DNA of 64,000 nucleotides, taken from positions 1 through 64,000 of the forward strand of contig JAPPGV010000017.1 of assembly GCA_028821235.1 (NCBI GenBank). The letters run 5' to 3'. Below the pieces are notes generated by a model that saw only the letters and a list, made by a program, of their open reading frames with translations, was not told the DNA's origin and made no database searches. A program made the position numbers and the translations under genes. The stretch comes from a bacterium (GTDB taxonomy: Bacteria > Actinomycetota > Acidimicrobiia > Spongiisociales > Spongiisociaceae). Of this stretch, positions 1-8,053 are shown in pieces. Within the stretch, counting starts at the first letter, position 1. Each line of letters opens with the position of its first letter.

Positions 1-322
1 CGCGGTTGATCAGGACGCGGATACGCGTGTGCTCGGGAGGCTCCAGCATCAGCAACGAGTGGCGTTCCGTCTGGTAGTAAGGCTCCCAACCTTCGAGCCC
101 CAACTCCCGGATGGGGCGAAGGTCGAGCGGGCCGGCATGGCCGTCCTTCACCCGGCCCAACCGGCGGTCGAGCTGGACCGTCCGGACATCCTGGTGCCGG
201 GTGACCAGCCAGATGTCGAACCCGTCGTCGTAGTGCAGGGGTCCTCGCTCCCGCAGTGCGTTCAGGGTCGGGTAGGGGTCAGCGATGAAGTCGGGATCGG
301 CGGGGTCGAAGAACCGGGACAT
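1..322 (-). CDS. Cytochrome P450, N-terminal part (runs off the left edge)
   Basis: The first 107 residues of a minus-strand protein are visible; the gene continues beyond base 1. The start MSRFFDPADPDFIADPYPTL followed by an LVTRHQDVRTV strand and the LMLEPPEHTRIRVLIN segment matches the N-terminal half of bacterial class I cytochrome P450s, where the D/EPPEHTR stretch is the conserved C-helix entry. The heme-binding Cys loop and the I-helix lie outside the window, so the substrate cannot be judged. The start ATG (322-320) overlaps the stop of the upstream zinc-ribbon protein by one base (TGATG), which suggests translational coupling. Family call is firm; activity unknown. Confidence 0.85.
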   Translation of the reverse strand, partial: MSRFFDPADPDFIADPYPTLNALRERGPLHYDDGFDIWLVTRHQDVRTVQLDRRLGRVKDGHAGPLDLRPIRELGLEGWEPYYQTERHSLLMLEPPEHTRIRVLINR

Positions 323-1236
323 CACCCGGATGAGGCGCCGACAAGCTCCGTGGCACTGGTGTCCTGTACCCGGCCCCAGAACTTGATCTCCTGGATGGCC
401 AGTTCGTCGAAGGCTTCGCCGCCCAGGGCCTCCGAAGGCCAGGTGGACGTGACCCGTATCTCCAGAACGGTGGTGTGGTTGGTGGTCGTGGGGATGCCGT
501 GGGGCCGGTCGTTGGCGTCCGGTATCTCGTCCACGAACGGCACCCCGGGGAAGTCATCGGCGAAGATCTCCACGCCTCGGACCCGGTAGTTGCGCCGGAA
601 CTTCTCGAGGTTGTCGACGTTGATGATCTGGACCTGCTCCAGCGCCACGGGGTTCACGAAGGTCACCGTTATGCGGGCGTCCTCACCCCTCCGGCTCGCA
701 TCGTTCCAGTAGGCCTCGTCGCCGTCGATCAGGTTCTCGCATGCCAGGCCGGCGTTGTACTCGCTCGAACAGGTGATGGAGATCGGGGTTATCTCCTCCA
801 GCGGGCCCAGGACCATGGTGGGCTCGGTGGCCTCGGTGGAGGTTGTGGTCCCGTCGACCGAGGTGTCCGGTTCATCGCCACCCCTCATCGCCTGAATGAT
901 CAGGGCGAAGATCACGACGAATGCCACGCCGGTGATGATCACCCGGACCGCCCGGTTACCGGCTGTCACCGACCGTATCGGCATGGGCGCCACCGCGATC
1001 CGACGCCTTCCGAGGCGAGCGCCGCACTCCTGGCAATGACGGTTGGCCGGGGACTGCTGGGAGAAGCAGGAGGGGCACGTCAAGTGCGCCTCGGGTTCGA
1101 TGCTCGGCTGGTGCTCGGCCTCCTCCCAACTCGATGGCTCTCTGAGTTGGAACTCCTCAAAGCTGATATTGCCGAGCGGATCGCCCTCGTCCGGAGGAAA
1201 ACCCCGGGATCCGCTCCGATCGCGGTCGCTCAACAC
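322..1236 (-). CDS. Zinc-ribbon, single-pass membrane protein with discoidin-like (NADase-type glycan-binding) C-domain
   Basis: A 304-residue protein with a GTG start. Residues 54-71 form a zinc ribbon (CPSC, then CQEC). Residues about 97-117 are one strongly hydrophobic transmembrane segment. A short Thr/Ser linker follows. Residues about 150-295 (SEYNAGLACENLIDGDEAYW, later ITVTF and IQEIKFWG) have the look of a discoidin/F5-F8-like domain, as in zinc-ribbon proteins annotated with an NADase-type glycan-binding domain. The topology would place the zinc ribbon in the cytoplasm and the beta-sandwich outside. The gene is translationally coupled to the P450 downstream. Biological role unknown; the domain name is by resemblance. 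Confidence 0.7.
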   Translation of the reverse strand: MLSDRDRSGSRGFPPDEGDPLGNISFEEFQLREPSSWEEAEHQPSIEPEAHLTCPSCFSQQSPANRHCQECGARLGRRRIAVAPMPIRSVTAGNRAVRVIITGVAFVVIFALIIQAMRGGDEPDTSVDGTTTSTEATEPTMVLGPLEEITPISITCSSEYNAGLACENLIDGDEAYWNDASRRGEDARITVTFVNPVALEQVQIINVDNLEKFRRNYRVRGVEIFADDFPGVPFVDEIPDANDRPHGIPTTTNHTTVLEIRVTSTWPSEALGGEAFDELAIQEIKFWGRVQDTSATELVGASSG

Positions 1237-1271
1237 GGACCTTTCTGGTTATGTAACTACACTCCCGCACG

Positions 1272-1421
1272 ATGATAGTTGCCGCGCGCGGGATCCTGGT
1301 CCAGTTTGCCATCCGCGAGGTCGAGCCATGGACGATCGGTTCGGAACTGGCCGGATCAGTGCTGGCGGGTCTGGTCGTGATCGGACTCTGGAGGATCTTC
1401 CGTACCGGAGATCGCCGGTGA
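1272..1421 (+). CDS. Small single-pass membrane protein (49 aa), hypothetical
   Basis: An ATG-TGA reading frame of 49 codons in the gap between the divergent zinc-ribbon gene and disA. Residues about 22-42 (IGSELAGSVLAGLVVIGLW) make a plausible transmembrane helix, followed by a basic tail RIFRTGDRR, which fits an inside-positive C-terminus. No clear Shine-Dalgarno sequence precedes the ATG. It is not a family I recognise. It could be a chance ORF in GC-rich DNA, but a hydrophobic helix with a basic tail is more than random sequence usually gives. Confidence 0.35.
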   Translation: MIVAARGILVQFAIREVEPWTIGSELAGSVLAGLVVIGLWRIFRTGDRR

Positions 1422-1481
1422 TCGCGAGCCTCCTTCCCTGGACGTGCCACAGCGTGTCGTATCCCTGTAACCTGCGGGTAG

Positions 1482-2390
1482 ATGGTTTCCATGCTTGACC
1501 GCCGATCCCCCAGGAGGTGGGAGACCGAGGATCAGGAATTCCTCGAGGTGCTGTCGCGGATGGCGCCCGGCACCGGCATCCGCACCGCGGTAGAACGGAT
1601 CATCCAGCAAGGCAACGGAGCGCTGGTCGTGGTCGGATCGGGTCCCCATATCGAGAAGATCGCCGCCGGAGGAATCGATCTCCGAGACGCCGACTTCACG
1701 CCGGCGATGCTCGCCGAGCTCGCCAAGATGGACGGGGCGATCATCGTGGACACTGACGTGCGGAAGATACTGCGAGCCAACGTCCACATGCTGCCCGATC
1801 CCGCCATCGCGACCGAAGAGACGGGTGCCCGGTTCCGCACGGCCGAGCGCCTGGCCCGGTCCACAGGGTGCCCCGTGATCGCCATCAGCGAGGAGCGGCG
1901 CCAGGGTTTCGTCTTCTACGGGCACCGGAAGCAACCACTACGGAGCGCCACCGAACTCATGGTGCGCATCAACCAGGAGCTCCAGACGCTCGAGCGCTTC
2001 AGGGGCCGCCTCGCCGAGGCGGAGGAGTATCTGGACAAGCTGGAGGCTTCGGGTCAGGTCACCCTCGGGGCCGCGCTCACGGTGCTGCAGCGAGCCGAGT
2101 TGCTGCGACGGATCGGCATGAGGGTGGAGAACCTCGCAGTCGGGCTGGGTGATGAACGGCACATGGTGGAGCTACAGCTCTCCGACATCATGGAAGGGGT
2201 TCAGGAGCTCGGTGCGAAGGTCGGCCGCGAGTACTTCTGGGACCGGGGTGATCTCGCCTCCGAAGGGATGGAAGTGCTCCAGGACCGGCCCCTGCAGGAT
2301 CTCTACGACACCGAGCGGTTGTGCCTCATCCTCGGCGTGGGTCCCGCGGACACGAGGGTCAACCCGGCCGGGCAGCGGCTGGCCGGTTGA
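1482..2390 (+). CDS. disA: DisA-type diadenylate cyclase, lacking the C-terminal HhH domain
   Basis: Makes cyclic di-AMP from two ATP; DisA proteins are DNA-scanning octamers. The N-terminal DAC domain (about residues 15-150) has the DGA motif at 84-86 (DGAIIVD) and the second ATP-contacting motif as GARFRTAER at 115-123. The middle helical spine (about 160-270) follows. Family members are about 355-360 residues and end in a tandem helix-hairpin-helix DNA-binding domain; here the protein stops at 302, at the point where that domain would begin, and neither other frame downstream encodes it. The canonical RHR motif reads RFR. The start may be ATG 1482 or ATG 1491; neither has a strong ribosome site. 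carD follows 8 bases later, as is common in actinobacteria, where disA is usually near radA and carD. Confidence 0.88.
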   Translation: MVSMLDRRSPRRWETEDQEFLEVLSRMAPGTGIRTAVERIIQQGNGALVVVGSGPHIEKIAAGGIDLRDADFTPAMLAELAKMDGAIIVDTDVRKILRANVHMLPDPAIATEETGARFRTAERLARSTGCPVIAISEERRQGFVFYGHRKQPLRSATELMVRINQELQTLERFRGRLAEAEEYLDKLEASGQVTLGAALTVLQRAELLRRIGMRVENLAVGLGDERHMVELQLSDIMEGVQELGAKVGREYFWDRGDLASEGMEVLQDRPLQDLYDTERLCLILGVGPADTRVNPAGQRLAG

Positions 2391-2398
2391 TTGCGCAG

Positions 2399-3259
2399 AT
2401 GACCGAGACCGAATCCGGCACCCTCTCCGAGGCGGCATCGCTGACGGACAGCACGGGAGACAGCTCTGCGGCTTCCGAAGCGCGGACCGACCCGTCGCCC
2501 GCGAAGGAGGAGGCCGGGTCCGGCAAGACGCCCGCCGGCAAGGGGACGGGGCCCGAGGAGCCGACGGCGTCCGTCTCCGCGGACGACTCCGCCCCGAGCG
2601 GGACTGATCCGGGCGCGCCGAAGGTCGAGGTCAAGCCGAAGAAGGTTCCCGCCAAGAAGGCCCCGGCCAAGGCGCGGAGCCGGAAGGTTCCCGCCAAGCG
2701 GGTGCGGGCGCGCAGGCGCGCCGGTGCCGCCAAGTCCGCGGCGGGGAAGAAGAAGCAGACTTCCTTCCGGGTCGGGGACAAGGTGGTCCATCCCCATCAC
2801 GGCGCGGCTGAGATCGTCAAGCGTTCCAAGCTGGACCTGGCAGGCGAACCTCGCTACTACTTCGAGCTCGAGATCGCTACGGAGTCTTCGCTCAAGGTTC
2901 TGATTCCGGTGGACACCATTGACGAGACCATCCGTCCGGTGATCACGAAGACGGCAGCCGCGAAGGTGCTGCTCAAGTTCAAGGAGGATCCCCAGGACTC
3001 CGGCGCCAACTGGAGCCGGTGGTACAAGGTGCTCAACGAGAAGATGACCTCCGGCGACATTTTCCAGGTCGCGGAGGTGGTTCGTGATCTGACCCACGCC
3101 CAGCAGGCCAAGGGCATTTCTCCGGCGCTGAAACGGATGCTCTCCAAGGCCCGTACCACGCTGTCCAGCGAGTTGGCGTTCGCGCTTCGCATCACCCCGG
3201 ATCAGGCCCTCGAACGGATCGACCTGGCCCTTCCCAAGCCGGAGACGCCGGAGGAGTGA
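2399..3259 (+). CDS. carD: CarD-family RNA polymerase-binding regulator with long N-terminal extension
   Basis: CarD binds the RNA polymerase beta subunit and stabilises open complexes at promoters. With the ATG at 2399 the protein is 286 residues. Residues about 121-180 are the Tudor-like RNAP-interaction domain (TSFRVGDKVVHPHHG). The helical DNA-binding domain follows, including NWSRWYK, which contains the conserved tryptophan that wedges at the upstream edge of the bubble, then the VAEVVRDL helix and KRMLSKAR. Actinobacterial CarD is normally about 160 residues. The first 120 residues here are an extra disordered tail: acidic and Ser/Thr-rich, then Lys/Ala/Pro-rich with KKVPAKKAPAK, like histone H1 tails. 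It sits 8 bases after disA and is probably co-transcribed. Confidence 0.9.
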   Translation: MTETESGTLSEAASLTDSTGDSSAASEARTDPSPAKEEAGSGKTPAGKGTGPEEPTASVSADDSAPSGTDPGAPKVEVKPKKVPAKKAPAKARSRKVPAKRVRARRRAGAAKSAAGKKKQTSFRVGDKVVHPHHGAAEIVKRSKLDLAGEPRYYFELEIATESSLKVLIPVDTIDETIRPVITKTAAAKVLLKFKEDPQDSGANWSRWYKVLNEKMTSGDIFQVAEVVRDLTHAQQAKGISPALKRMLSKARTTLSSELAFALRITPDQALERIDLALPKPETPEE

Positions 3260-3339
3260 GCGGACGCAGCCTCGCCGGGGCCTATCGCCGATCCTGGCGC
3301 TCTCCCGGCACCGGTGCCTGAGCCTTGGCCCCGAACCGG

Positions 3340-3984
3340 ATGGAGATCTGGGGCGTAGTGGTCGCGGCGGGGCAAGGTGTTCGTTTCGGGGCCCGCAAGC
3401 ATGCCACGCGACTTGCCGGCAAGCCCCTCTGGCAATGGGCACGGGACGCGCTTCTCGAGAGCGGCGCTCGCGAAGTGGTGGTTGTCGGGGATGTGCCCGG
3501 CGGTGTTACAGGAGGGACGGAGCGCCACCTGTCGGTGGCCCGAGGGATCGCGGAGGTGGACGCGGAGGCCTCTGTGATCGCGGTTCACGATGCTGCCCGC
3601 CCCCTGGCCTCGGCGGCCCTGATGAAGCGGATGTACCGTTTGCTGGCGGAGAGCGGCGCCGACGGGGTGGTGCCGGTGGTTCCCATCGCCGATTCCCTGA
3701 AGCGGGTCGACTCCGGTCGGGTCCGCATCCTGGACTCGATCGACCGCAGGGATGTCGCCTGCGCCCAGACTCCCCAGGTGTTCCGGGCCGAGGTGCTGCG
3801 CCGGGCTCACGCCCACCATGCCTCGGGGGATGCCCCTCACGACGATGCCGGCATGGTGGAGGCGCTGGGAGGTCGGGTACTGGCCGTTACCGGGGAACGA
3901 TCCGCCATGAAGATCACGTATCCCGAGGATCTGGTGCTCGCGGAGGCACTTCTCCGTCATGGGTCGCGTCCCGGAGGGCCATGA
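3340..3984 (+). CDS. ispD: 2-C-methyl-D-erythritol 4-phosphate cytidylyltransferase
   Basis: Third step of the non-mevalonate (MEP) isoprenoid pathway: transfers CMP from CTP to MEP. The N-terminal CTP loop is VVVAAGQGVRFG, followed by RKHATRLAGKPLW, where the usual KQ pair is KH. Other family motifs are ERHLSVARG, VHDAARPL, CAQTPQVFR and the C-terminal ITYPEDL. About 214 residues with ATG 3340, which is preferred over the upstream in-frame TTG 3325 because it places the Rossmann-like strand right at the N-terminus. The last four bases overlap ispF (ATGA), so the two are translationally coupled. Confidence 0.93.
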   Translation: MEIWGVVVAAGQGVRFGARKHATRLAGKPLWQWARDALLESGAREVVVVGDVPGGVTGGTERHLSVARGIAEVDAEASVIAVHDAARPLASAALMKRMYRLLAESGADGVVPVVPIADSLKRVDSGRVRILDSIDRRDVACAQTPQVFRAEVLRRAHAHHASGDAPHDDAGMVEALGGRVLAVTGERSAMKITYPEDLVLAEALLRHGSRPGGP

Positions 3985-4490
3985 CCGCCGGCCCGTTCCG
4001 TACCGGTCTCGGCTTCGACGCCCACCGCTTCGGCGGTAGCCCTCCCCTGAGGCTGGCCGGTGTGGTGGTCGACTCCGGTCGCGGGCTCATCGCCACGTCG
4101 GACGGGGATGTGGCTGCGCACGCGGTCATCGACGCCATGCTCGGAGCGGCGGGGAAGGGCGACATCGGTACTCATTTCCCATCCTCGGATCCGCGCTGGC
4201 AGGATGCCGACAGCATGGAGATGCTGCGCTCGGTGGTGCGATCGGTGGTATCGGACGGCCTGGCCGCATCGAACCTGGACATCACCATCGTGGCGGAGAC
4301 GGTGCGGATCGGTCCCTATCGTGCCGAGATGCGAACCCGGCTCGCGGCGGCGCTGGGGCTCGGCCGCGACCGGGTGTCCGTCAAGGCCACCACCACTGAC
4401 GGGATGGGCTTCACCGGTCGGGACGAAGGCGTGGCGGCTTGGGCGTCGGTGCTCCTGGTCGAGCCTGCGTCTTCCGGTGGATCGGGCTGA
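3981..4490 (+). CDS. ispF: 2-C-methyl-D-erythritol 2,4-cyclodiphosphate synthase
   Basis: Fifth step of the MEP pathway: cyclises CDP-ME 2-phosphate with loss of CMP, as a zinc-dependent homotrimer. The 169-residue protein has the metal ligands in GFDAHRFG (Asp and His near the N-terminus) and SDGDVAAHAVIDAMLGA (His), the DIGTHFPSSDPRW loop, and the C-terminal substrate motif KATTTDGMGFTGRDEG. Length matches the family. Starts at the ATG inside the ispD stop overlap. Pairing with ispD is typical. Confidence 0.95.
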   Translation: MTAGPFRTGLGFDAHRFGGSPPLRLAGVVVDSGRGLIATSDGDVAAHAVIDAMLGAAGKGDIGTHFPSSDPRWQDADSMEMLRSVVRSVVSDGLAASNLDITIVAETVRIGPYRAEMRTRLAAALGLGRDRVSVKATTTDGMGFTGRDEGVAAWASVLLVEPASSGGSG

Positions 4491-4557
4491 CGGGGTACTC
4501 TTGCCCGCGGTTCCCGGTCCGGCCGGGATACAGAACGCTGTCGGGTAGGAGTCTCCG

Positions 4558-5958
4558 GTGTTAACGGTCTACAACACGCTCGGCAGGGTGCGCCAGAGCT
4601 TCGAGCCGCTGGAAGAGGGCCGCGTCCGCATGTACGTGTGCGGACCGACGGTGCAGTCGGCGCCCCATATAGGGCACGGAAGGTGCGCGGTCGCCTTCGA
4701 TGTGATCCGCCGCTACCTGATGTGGAGAGGGTGGGAGGTCCTCTTCGTTCAGAACATCACCGATGTGGACGACAAGATCATCAACCGGGCAGCCGAGTTG
4801 GGCGTGACCACCGAGGCCCTGGTGGCGGAGATGACGGAGCGGTTCCTCACCTCGTACCGCGGGCTCGGGGTGCTCGATCCGGACAGAACCCCGGCCGCCA
4901 CCCGCCACATCCCGGAGATGATCGAGCTGATCGCCCGCCTGGTGAGCCGCGGTCTGGCATACCCGAGCGGGGGCGACGTCTACTTCAGGGTGCGAGCACT
5001 GGAGGGCTACGGCAAGCTGTCGGGCCGCGACGTGGACGAGCTGCGGATCGGCGCCAGGGTGGAGCCGGGGATCGACAAGGAGGACCCGCTCGACTTCGCG
5101 CTGTGGAAGGGCGCCAAGCCCGGGGAGCCATCGTGGCCGTCCCCATGGGGAGATGGAAGGCCCGGGTGGCATATCGAATGCTCCGCCATGTCCGCCAAGT
5201 ATCTGGGCCTGCCGTTCGACATCCACGCAGGGGGCGCCGACCTGATCTTCCCCCACCATGAGAACGAGATCGCGCAATCCGAGGGTGCTACGGACGGGCT
5301 GTTCGCACGGTACTGGCTCCACAACGGCATGGTGAACCTGGGCGGGGAGAAGCTCTCGAAGTCCACCGGGCACATTGTCGACCTGGCCGAGGCGATCGAG
5401 ACCTACGGTGGCCCGGTAATCCGCCTCTTCCTTCTCAGGGCTTCTTACCGGTCTCCGATCGAGTACTCGGAGGACTCCCTCCATGACGCGCGGGCGAGCC
5501 TTGATCGGTTGCGCTCCTTCGTCAGGCGAGCTCCGTCGGCCGGCCGGCCGGACGTGGCCACCATCGAGCGCTTCGTTGCCTCCATGGAGGACGACTTCAA
5601 CACGGCGGAGGCTCTGGCGGCGGTATTCGAGACAGTCCGCCAGGGCAACGCCAGACTGGATCGCGGCGAGGATGCCGGCCCGCTCATCACGGCCGTGCGG
5701 GAAGTCGCCGGCGTGCTCGGAATCGACCTGGAAAGCGCCGGGCTGGAAGGCCTGGTGGACCCGCTCACCGGGTTGGCGACCCGTTACGAGGTGGAGGCCG
5801 GGAGCGCCGAGGACATGGTCCGCCGGCTCGTGGACGCCCGCGCCGGGGCTCGCGAGTCCCGCGATTGGTCCCGGGCCGATGCCATCCGGGATGACCTGGC
5901 GGGAGCGGGAATCGTGATCGAGGACTCGGCCGATGGCGTCCGCTGGTATCGGCGGTAG
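4558..5958 (+). CDS. cysS: Cysteinyl-tRNA synthetase
   Basis: Charges tRNA-Cys. The 466-residue protein shows the class I signature PHIGHGR (HIGH) near residue 38, the zinc/cysteine-binding pieces CGPTVQ, WHIECSAM and FPHHENE, and KLSKS as the KMSKS loop. The C-terminal anticodon-binding region ends with the RADAIRDDLAGAGI helix and a typical ED..DG..W tail. The GTG start at 4558 follows TAGGAG. The ispD-ispF-cysS-rlmB order is a widespread actinobacterial arrangement. The stop overlaps the start of rlmB. Confidence 0.97.
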   Translation: MLTVYNTLGRVRQSFEPLEEGRVRMYVCGPTVQSAPHIGHGRCAVAFDVIRRYLMWRGWEVLFVQNITDVDDKIINRAAELGVTTEALVAEMTERFLTSYRGLGVLDPDRTPAATRHIPEMIELIARLVSRGLAYPSGGDVYFRVRALEGYGKLSGRDVDELRIGARVEPGIDKEDPLDFALWKGAKPGEPSWPSPWGDGRPGWHIECSAMSAKYLGLPFDIHAGGADLIFPHHENEIAQSEGATDGLFARYWLHNGMVNLGGEKLSKSTGHIVDLAEAIETYGGPVIRLFLLRASYRSPIEYSEDSLHDARASLDRLRSFVRRAPSAGRPDVATIERFVASMEDDFNTAEALAAVFETVRQGNARLDRGEDAGPLITAVREVAGVLGIDLESAGLEGLVDPLTGLATRYEVEAGSAEDMVRRLVDARAGARESRDWSRADAIRDDLAGAGIVIEDSADGVRWYRR

Positions 5959-6682
5959 GGTCGAGGGCCTCCATCCGGTTCGGGCCGCCCTGGCCGCGGG
6001 CCGTGTCAGGGTTGTCACCGTCGAGCGTTCCCGCCGCGATCTCGATGAACTGGTGTCGGAGGCTCGGGCGGCGGGCGCCTTGGTGGAGACGGTGGACGAT
6101 GTCCGGCCCCTGGCGCAGACCGAGTCGCCGCAGGGCGTGGTGGCGAGGGCCCGTCCCATTCCTCTCGCACCCTTGGAGGGTCTCCTAGAGCCTCCGGAAG
6201 ATCTACTGACACCTGCGCTGATGGTGCTCGACCATCTCGAGGATCCTCGCAACGTGGGTGCTATCGCTCGTTCCGCCCTGGCCGCCGGGATGACGGGGAT
6301 GGTCGTCCCGCGCCGCCGCGCCGCCCCGCTGTCGGCTCTTGCCTTCAAGGCGGCCGCCGGTGCGCTCGAGCACCTCCCCGTGGCTTCCGTGTCCTCGATA
6401 GCTGACTGTGCCGCCCGGGCGGCCCGGGCTGGTGTGTGGTCGGTGGGCTTGGAGGCACAAGGGGAGCGGCCGATCTTCGGCCTGGAACTACTCGCCGAGC
6501 CGGTGGCCCTGTTCGTGGGTTCCGAGAGGTCAGGTCTGTCTCGCCTGGTCAGGGCGCGCCTGGATGTCACGGCGTTCATCCCCATGGACGGCCGGGCCGA
6601 CAGCCTGAGCGCCGCCACGGCATCAGCCTTGGCCTGCTTCGAGACAAGTCGCCTGCGGGCCTCCGGTGGTAGTCTGCAGTGA
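5933..6682 (+). CDS. rlmB: TrmH/SpoU-family RNA 2'-O-methyltransferase (RlmB-like)
   Basis: Predicted to methylate a ribose 2'-OH in 23S rRNA using SAM through a trefoil-knot fold. The N-terminal substrate-binding domain starts GRVEGLHPVRAAL. SPOUT motif 1 is DHLEDPRNVGAIARSA and motif 2 is FVGSERSGLSRL. Motif 3 reads IPMDGRADSLSAATA, where most RlmB proteins have SLNVSVA, so the usual Asn is replaced by Ser. Length 249 is normal. The start lies inside the 3' end of cysS (26-base overlap). The exact target nucleotide is not determinable from sequence. Confidence 0.85.
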   Translation: MASAGIGGRVEGLHPVRAALAAGRVRVVTVERSRRDLDELVSEARAAGALVETVDDVRPLAQTESPQGVVARARPIPLAPLEGLLEPPEDLLTPALMVLDHLEDPRNVGAIARSALAAGMTGMVVPRRRAAPLSALAFKAAAGALEHLPVASVSSIADCAARAARAGVWSVGLEAQGERPIFGLELLAEPVALFVGSERSGLSRLVRARLDVTAFIPMDGRADSLSAATASALACFETSRLRASGGSLQ

Positions 6683-6707
6683 TGGGTCGCCGGGCCAGGC
6701 GGCGAGA

Positions 6708-6737
6708 GGGACAGCCGGGTCGCGCCGGCCCTGTCCC
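6708..6737 (+). other. Strong inverted repeat between rlmB and the liv cluster
   Basis: GGGACAG at 6708-6714 pairs with CTGTCCC at 6731-6737, with an inner CCGG/CCGG extension. It sits 25 bases after rlmB and 35 bases before the first binding-protein gene. There is no T-run, so it is either a GC-rich terminator-like hairpin or a 5' leader structure of the transporter mRNA. Confidence 0.4.
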
Positions 6738-6772
6738 GTATCATGACGATAGAGAAGAGAGAGGGGGCATCA

Positions 6773-8017
6773 ATGCGTAGAGCAGGTACTGCAGCGCTCC
6801 TCGCAGCAATGTTGACGCTGGTGGCGGCATGTGGCGAATCCTTCGATGCGGGCGAGTTGGGCGCCGTGGAAGTCGCGGAGGACGAGGAGATACAGATACG
6901 TTCGATCGGCCCGATCACCGGTGATGTGGCGTTCCTCGGCGTACCCAACCTGCGGGGGGTCGAGTTGGCGGTCGCCGACTACGGAGCCATCGAGGGCTGG
7001 ACTGTCAGCATCGGTACGCCCGCGGACGGCTTGTGCTCACCTGACGGTGGTCAGGCGGCCGGACAAGCCATCGTGGCCGACCCGCAGGTGGTTGGCGTGA
7101 TCGGTACGGCCTGTTCCGGTGAGGCGGTGGCGGCTTCCCCGCTCATCTCCGACGCCGGCATGGTGATGATCTCCCCGTCCAACACCTCGCCTGCTCTCAC
7201 TTCGGACATGGCCGGCACCGCGGGCACCGACTACCACGTGGGCTACTACCGGACGGCCCACAACGACCTCATCCAGGGCAGGGCGGTGGCCTTGTTCGTT
7301 CGCAACGAACTGGGCTTGGACGTGGCAGCGGCCATCCATGATGGCGACCCCTACACGAACGGACTTGCCACGGCCTTCAAGGACGCCTTCGAGGAACTCG
7401 GGGGTACCGTGCCGGTCTTCACCGCGGTCAACAAGGGTGACACGGATATGTCGGCGGTGCTGACCGAGGTAGCGGCCGGCAACCCGCAGGCGATCTTCTT
7501 CCCGATCTTCATGCCGGAGGGAGGATTCGTGGTCCAGCAGATCGGTGGCATCGCCGGGTTGGAGGACGTCGTCCTGCTCTCGGCCGACGCCCTGTTGGTG
7601 GACAACTTCATGGAGTTGCCGGAGTCGGAGGGGATATACCTGTCAGGCCCGGACGTACGGTACGGAGACAACACGAACTCGGTGACCGGCCGGTCGGCCA
7701 GCGACGTTCTGGCCGCCTACAGCCAGAGGTACGGGGAGGAGCCGTCAGCCGCTTTCTGGGCCCACGCCTACGACGCCACGGCCATGTTGCTGCAGGCGAT
7801 CGCGAACGTGGCCGTCGTGGACGGTGACACGATGTACATCGACCGTCAAGCCCTCCGGGATGACCTGAACGCCCTCGAGTTCGACGGGCTCATAGGTTCC
7901 GTCGGATGCGACGAGTTCGGTGACTGCAGTCCGGGGTTGGTGACGCTGGTGCACCACACCGACTCCTCGGACATCGAGTCCGGCAAGAGCAACGTAGTGT
8001 TCAGCTTCGCGCCTTGA
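6773..8017 (+). CDS. Branched-chain amino acid-type ABC transporter binding lipoprotein, copy 1
   Basis: Extracytoplasmic solute-binding protein of the LivJ/LivK (Peripla_BP_6) class. From ATG 6773 it is 414 residues, preceded by a GAGAGGGGG ribosome site; the ATG at 6743 would put extra charged residues before the signal. The lipoprotein signal ends LTLVAAC (Cys 20). The mature N-terminus IQIRSIGPITGDVAFLGVPN is the characteristic first strand and ligand loop, and PLISDAGMVMISPSNTSPAL is the second half of the ligand site. Copy 1 is the most divergent of three tandem copies. The ligand may be amino acids, amides or short carboxylates. Confidence 0.88.
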   Translation: MRRAGTAALLAAMLTLVAACGESFDAGELGAVEVAEDEEIQIRSIGPITGDVAFLGVPNLRGVELAVADYGAIEGWTVSIGTPADGLCSPDGGQAAGQAIVADPQVVGVIGTACSGEAVAASPLISDAGMVMISPSNTSPALTSDMAGTAGTDYHVGYYRTAHNDLIQGRAVALFVRNELGLDVAAAIHDGDPYTNGLATAFKDAFEELGGTVPVFTAVNKGDTDMSAVLTEVAAGNPQAIFFPIFMPEGGFVVQQIGGIAGLEDVVLLSADALLVDNFMELPESEGIYLSGPDVRYGDNTNSVTGRSASDVLAAYSQRYGEEPSAAFWAHAYDATAMLLQAIANVAVVDGDTMYIDRQALRDDLNALEFDGLIGSVGCDEFGDCSPGLVTLVHHTDSSDIESGKSNVVFSFAP

Positions 8018-8053
8018 GCGTGATCGCCGCTGACCGCGGTCACCGGTGACAGT

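Noticed and set aside
4561-6948. A 795-codon open frame on the minus strand across cysS and rlmB
   Set aside because: Antisense shadow of high-GC coding sequence; the plus strand carries two recognisable enzymes with correct motifs, and the minus frame shows no known domain.
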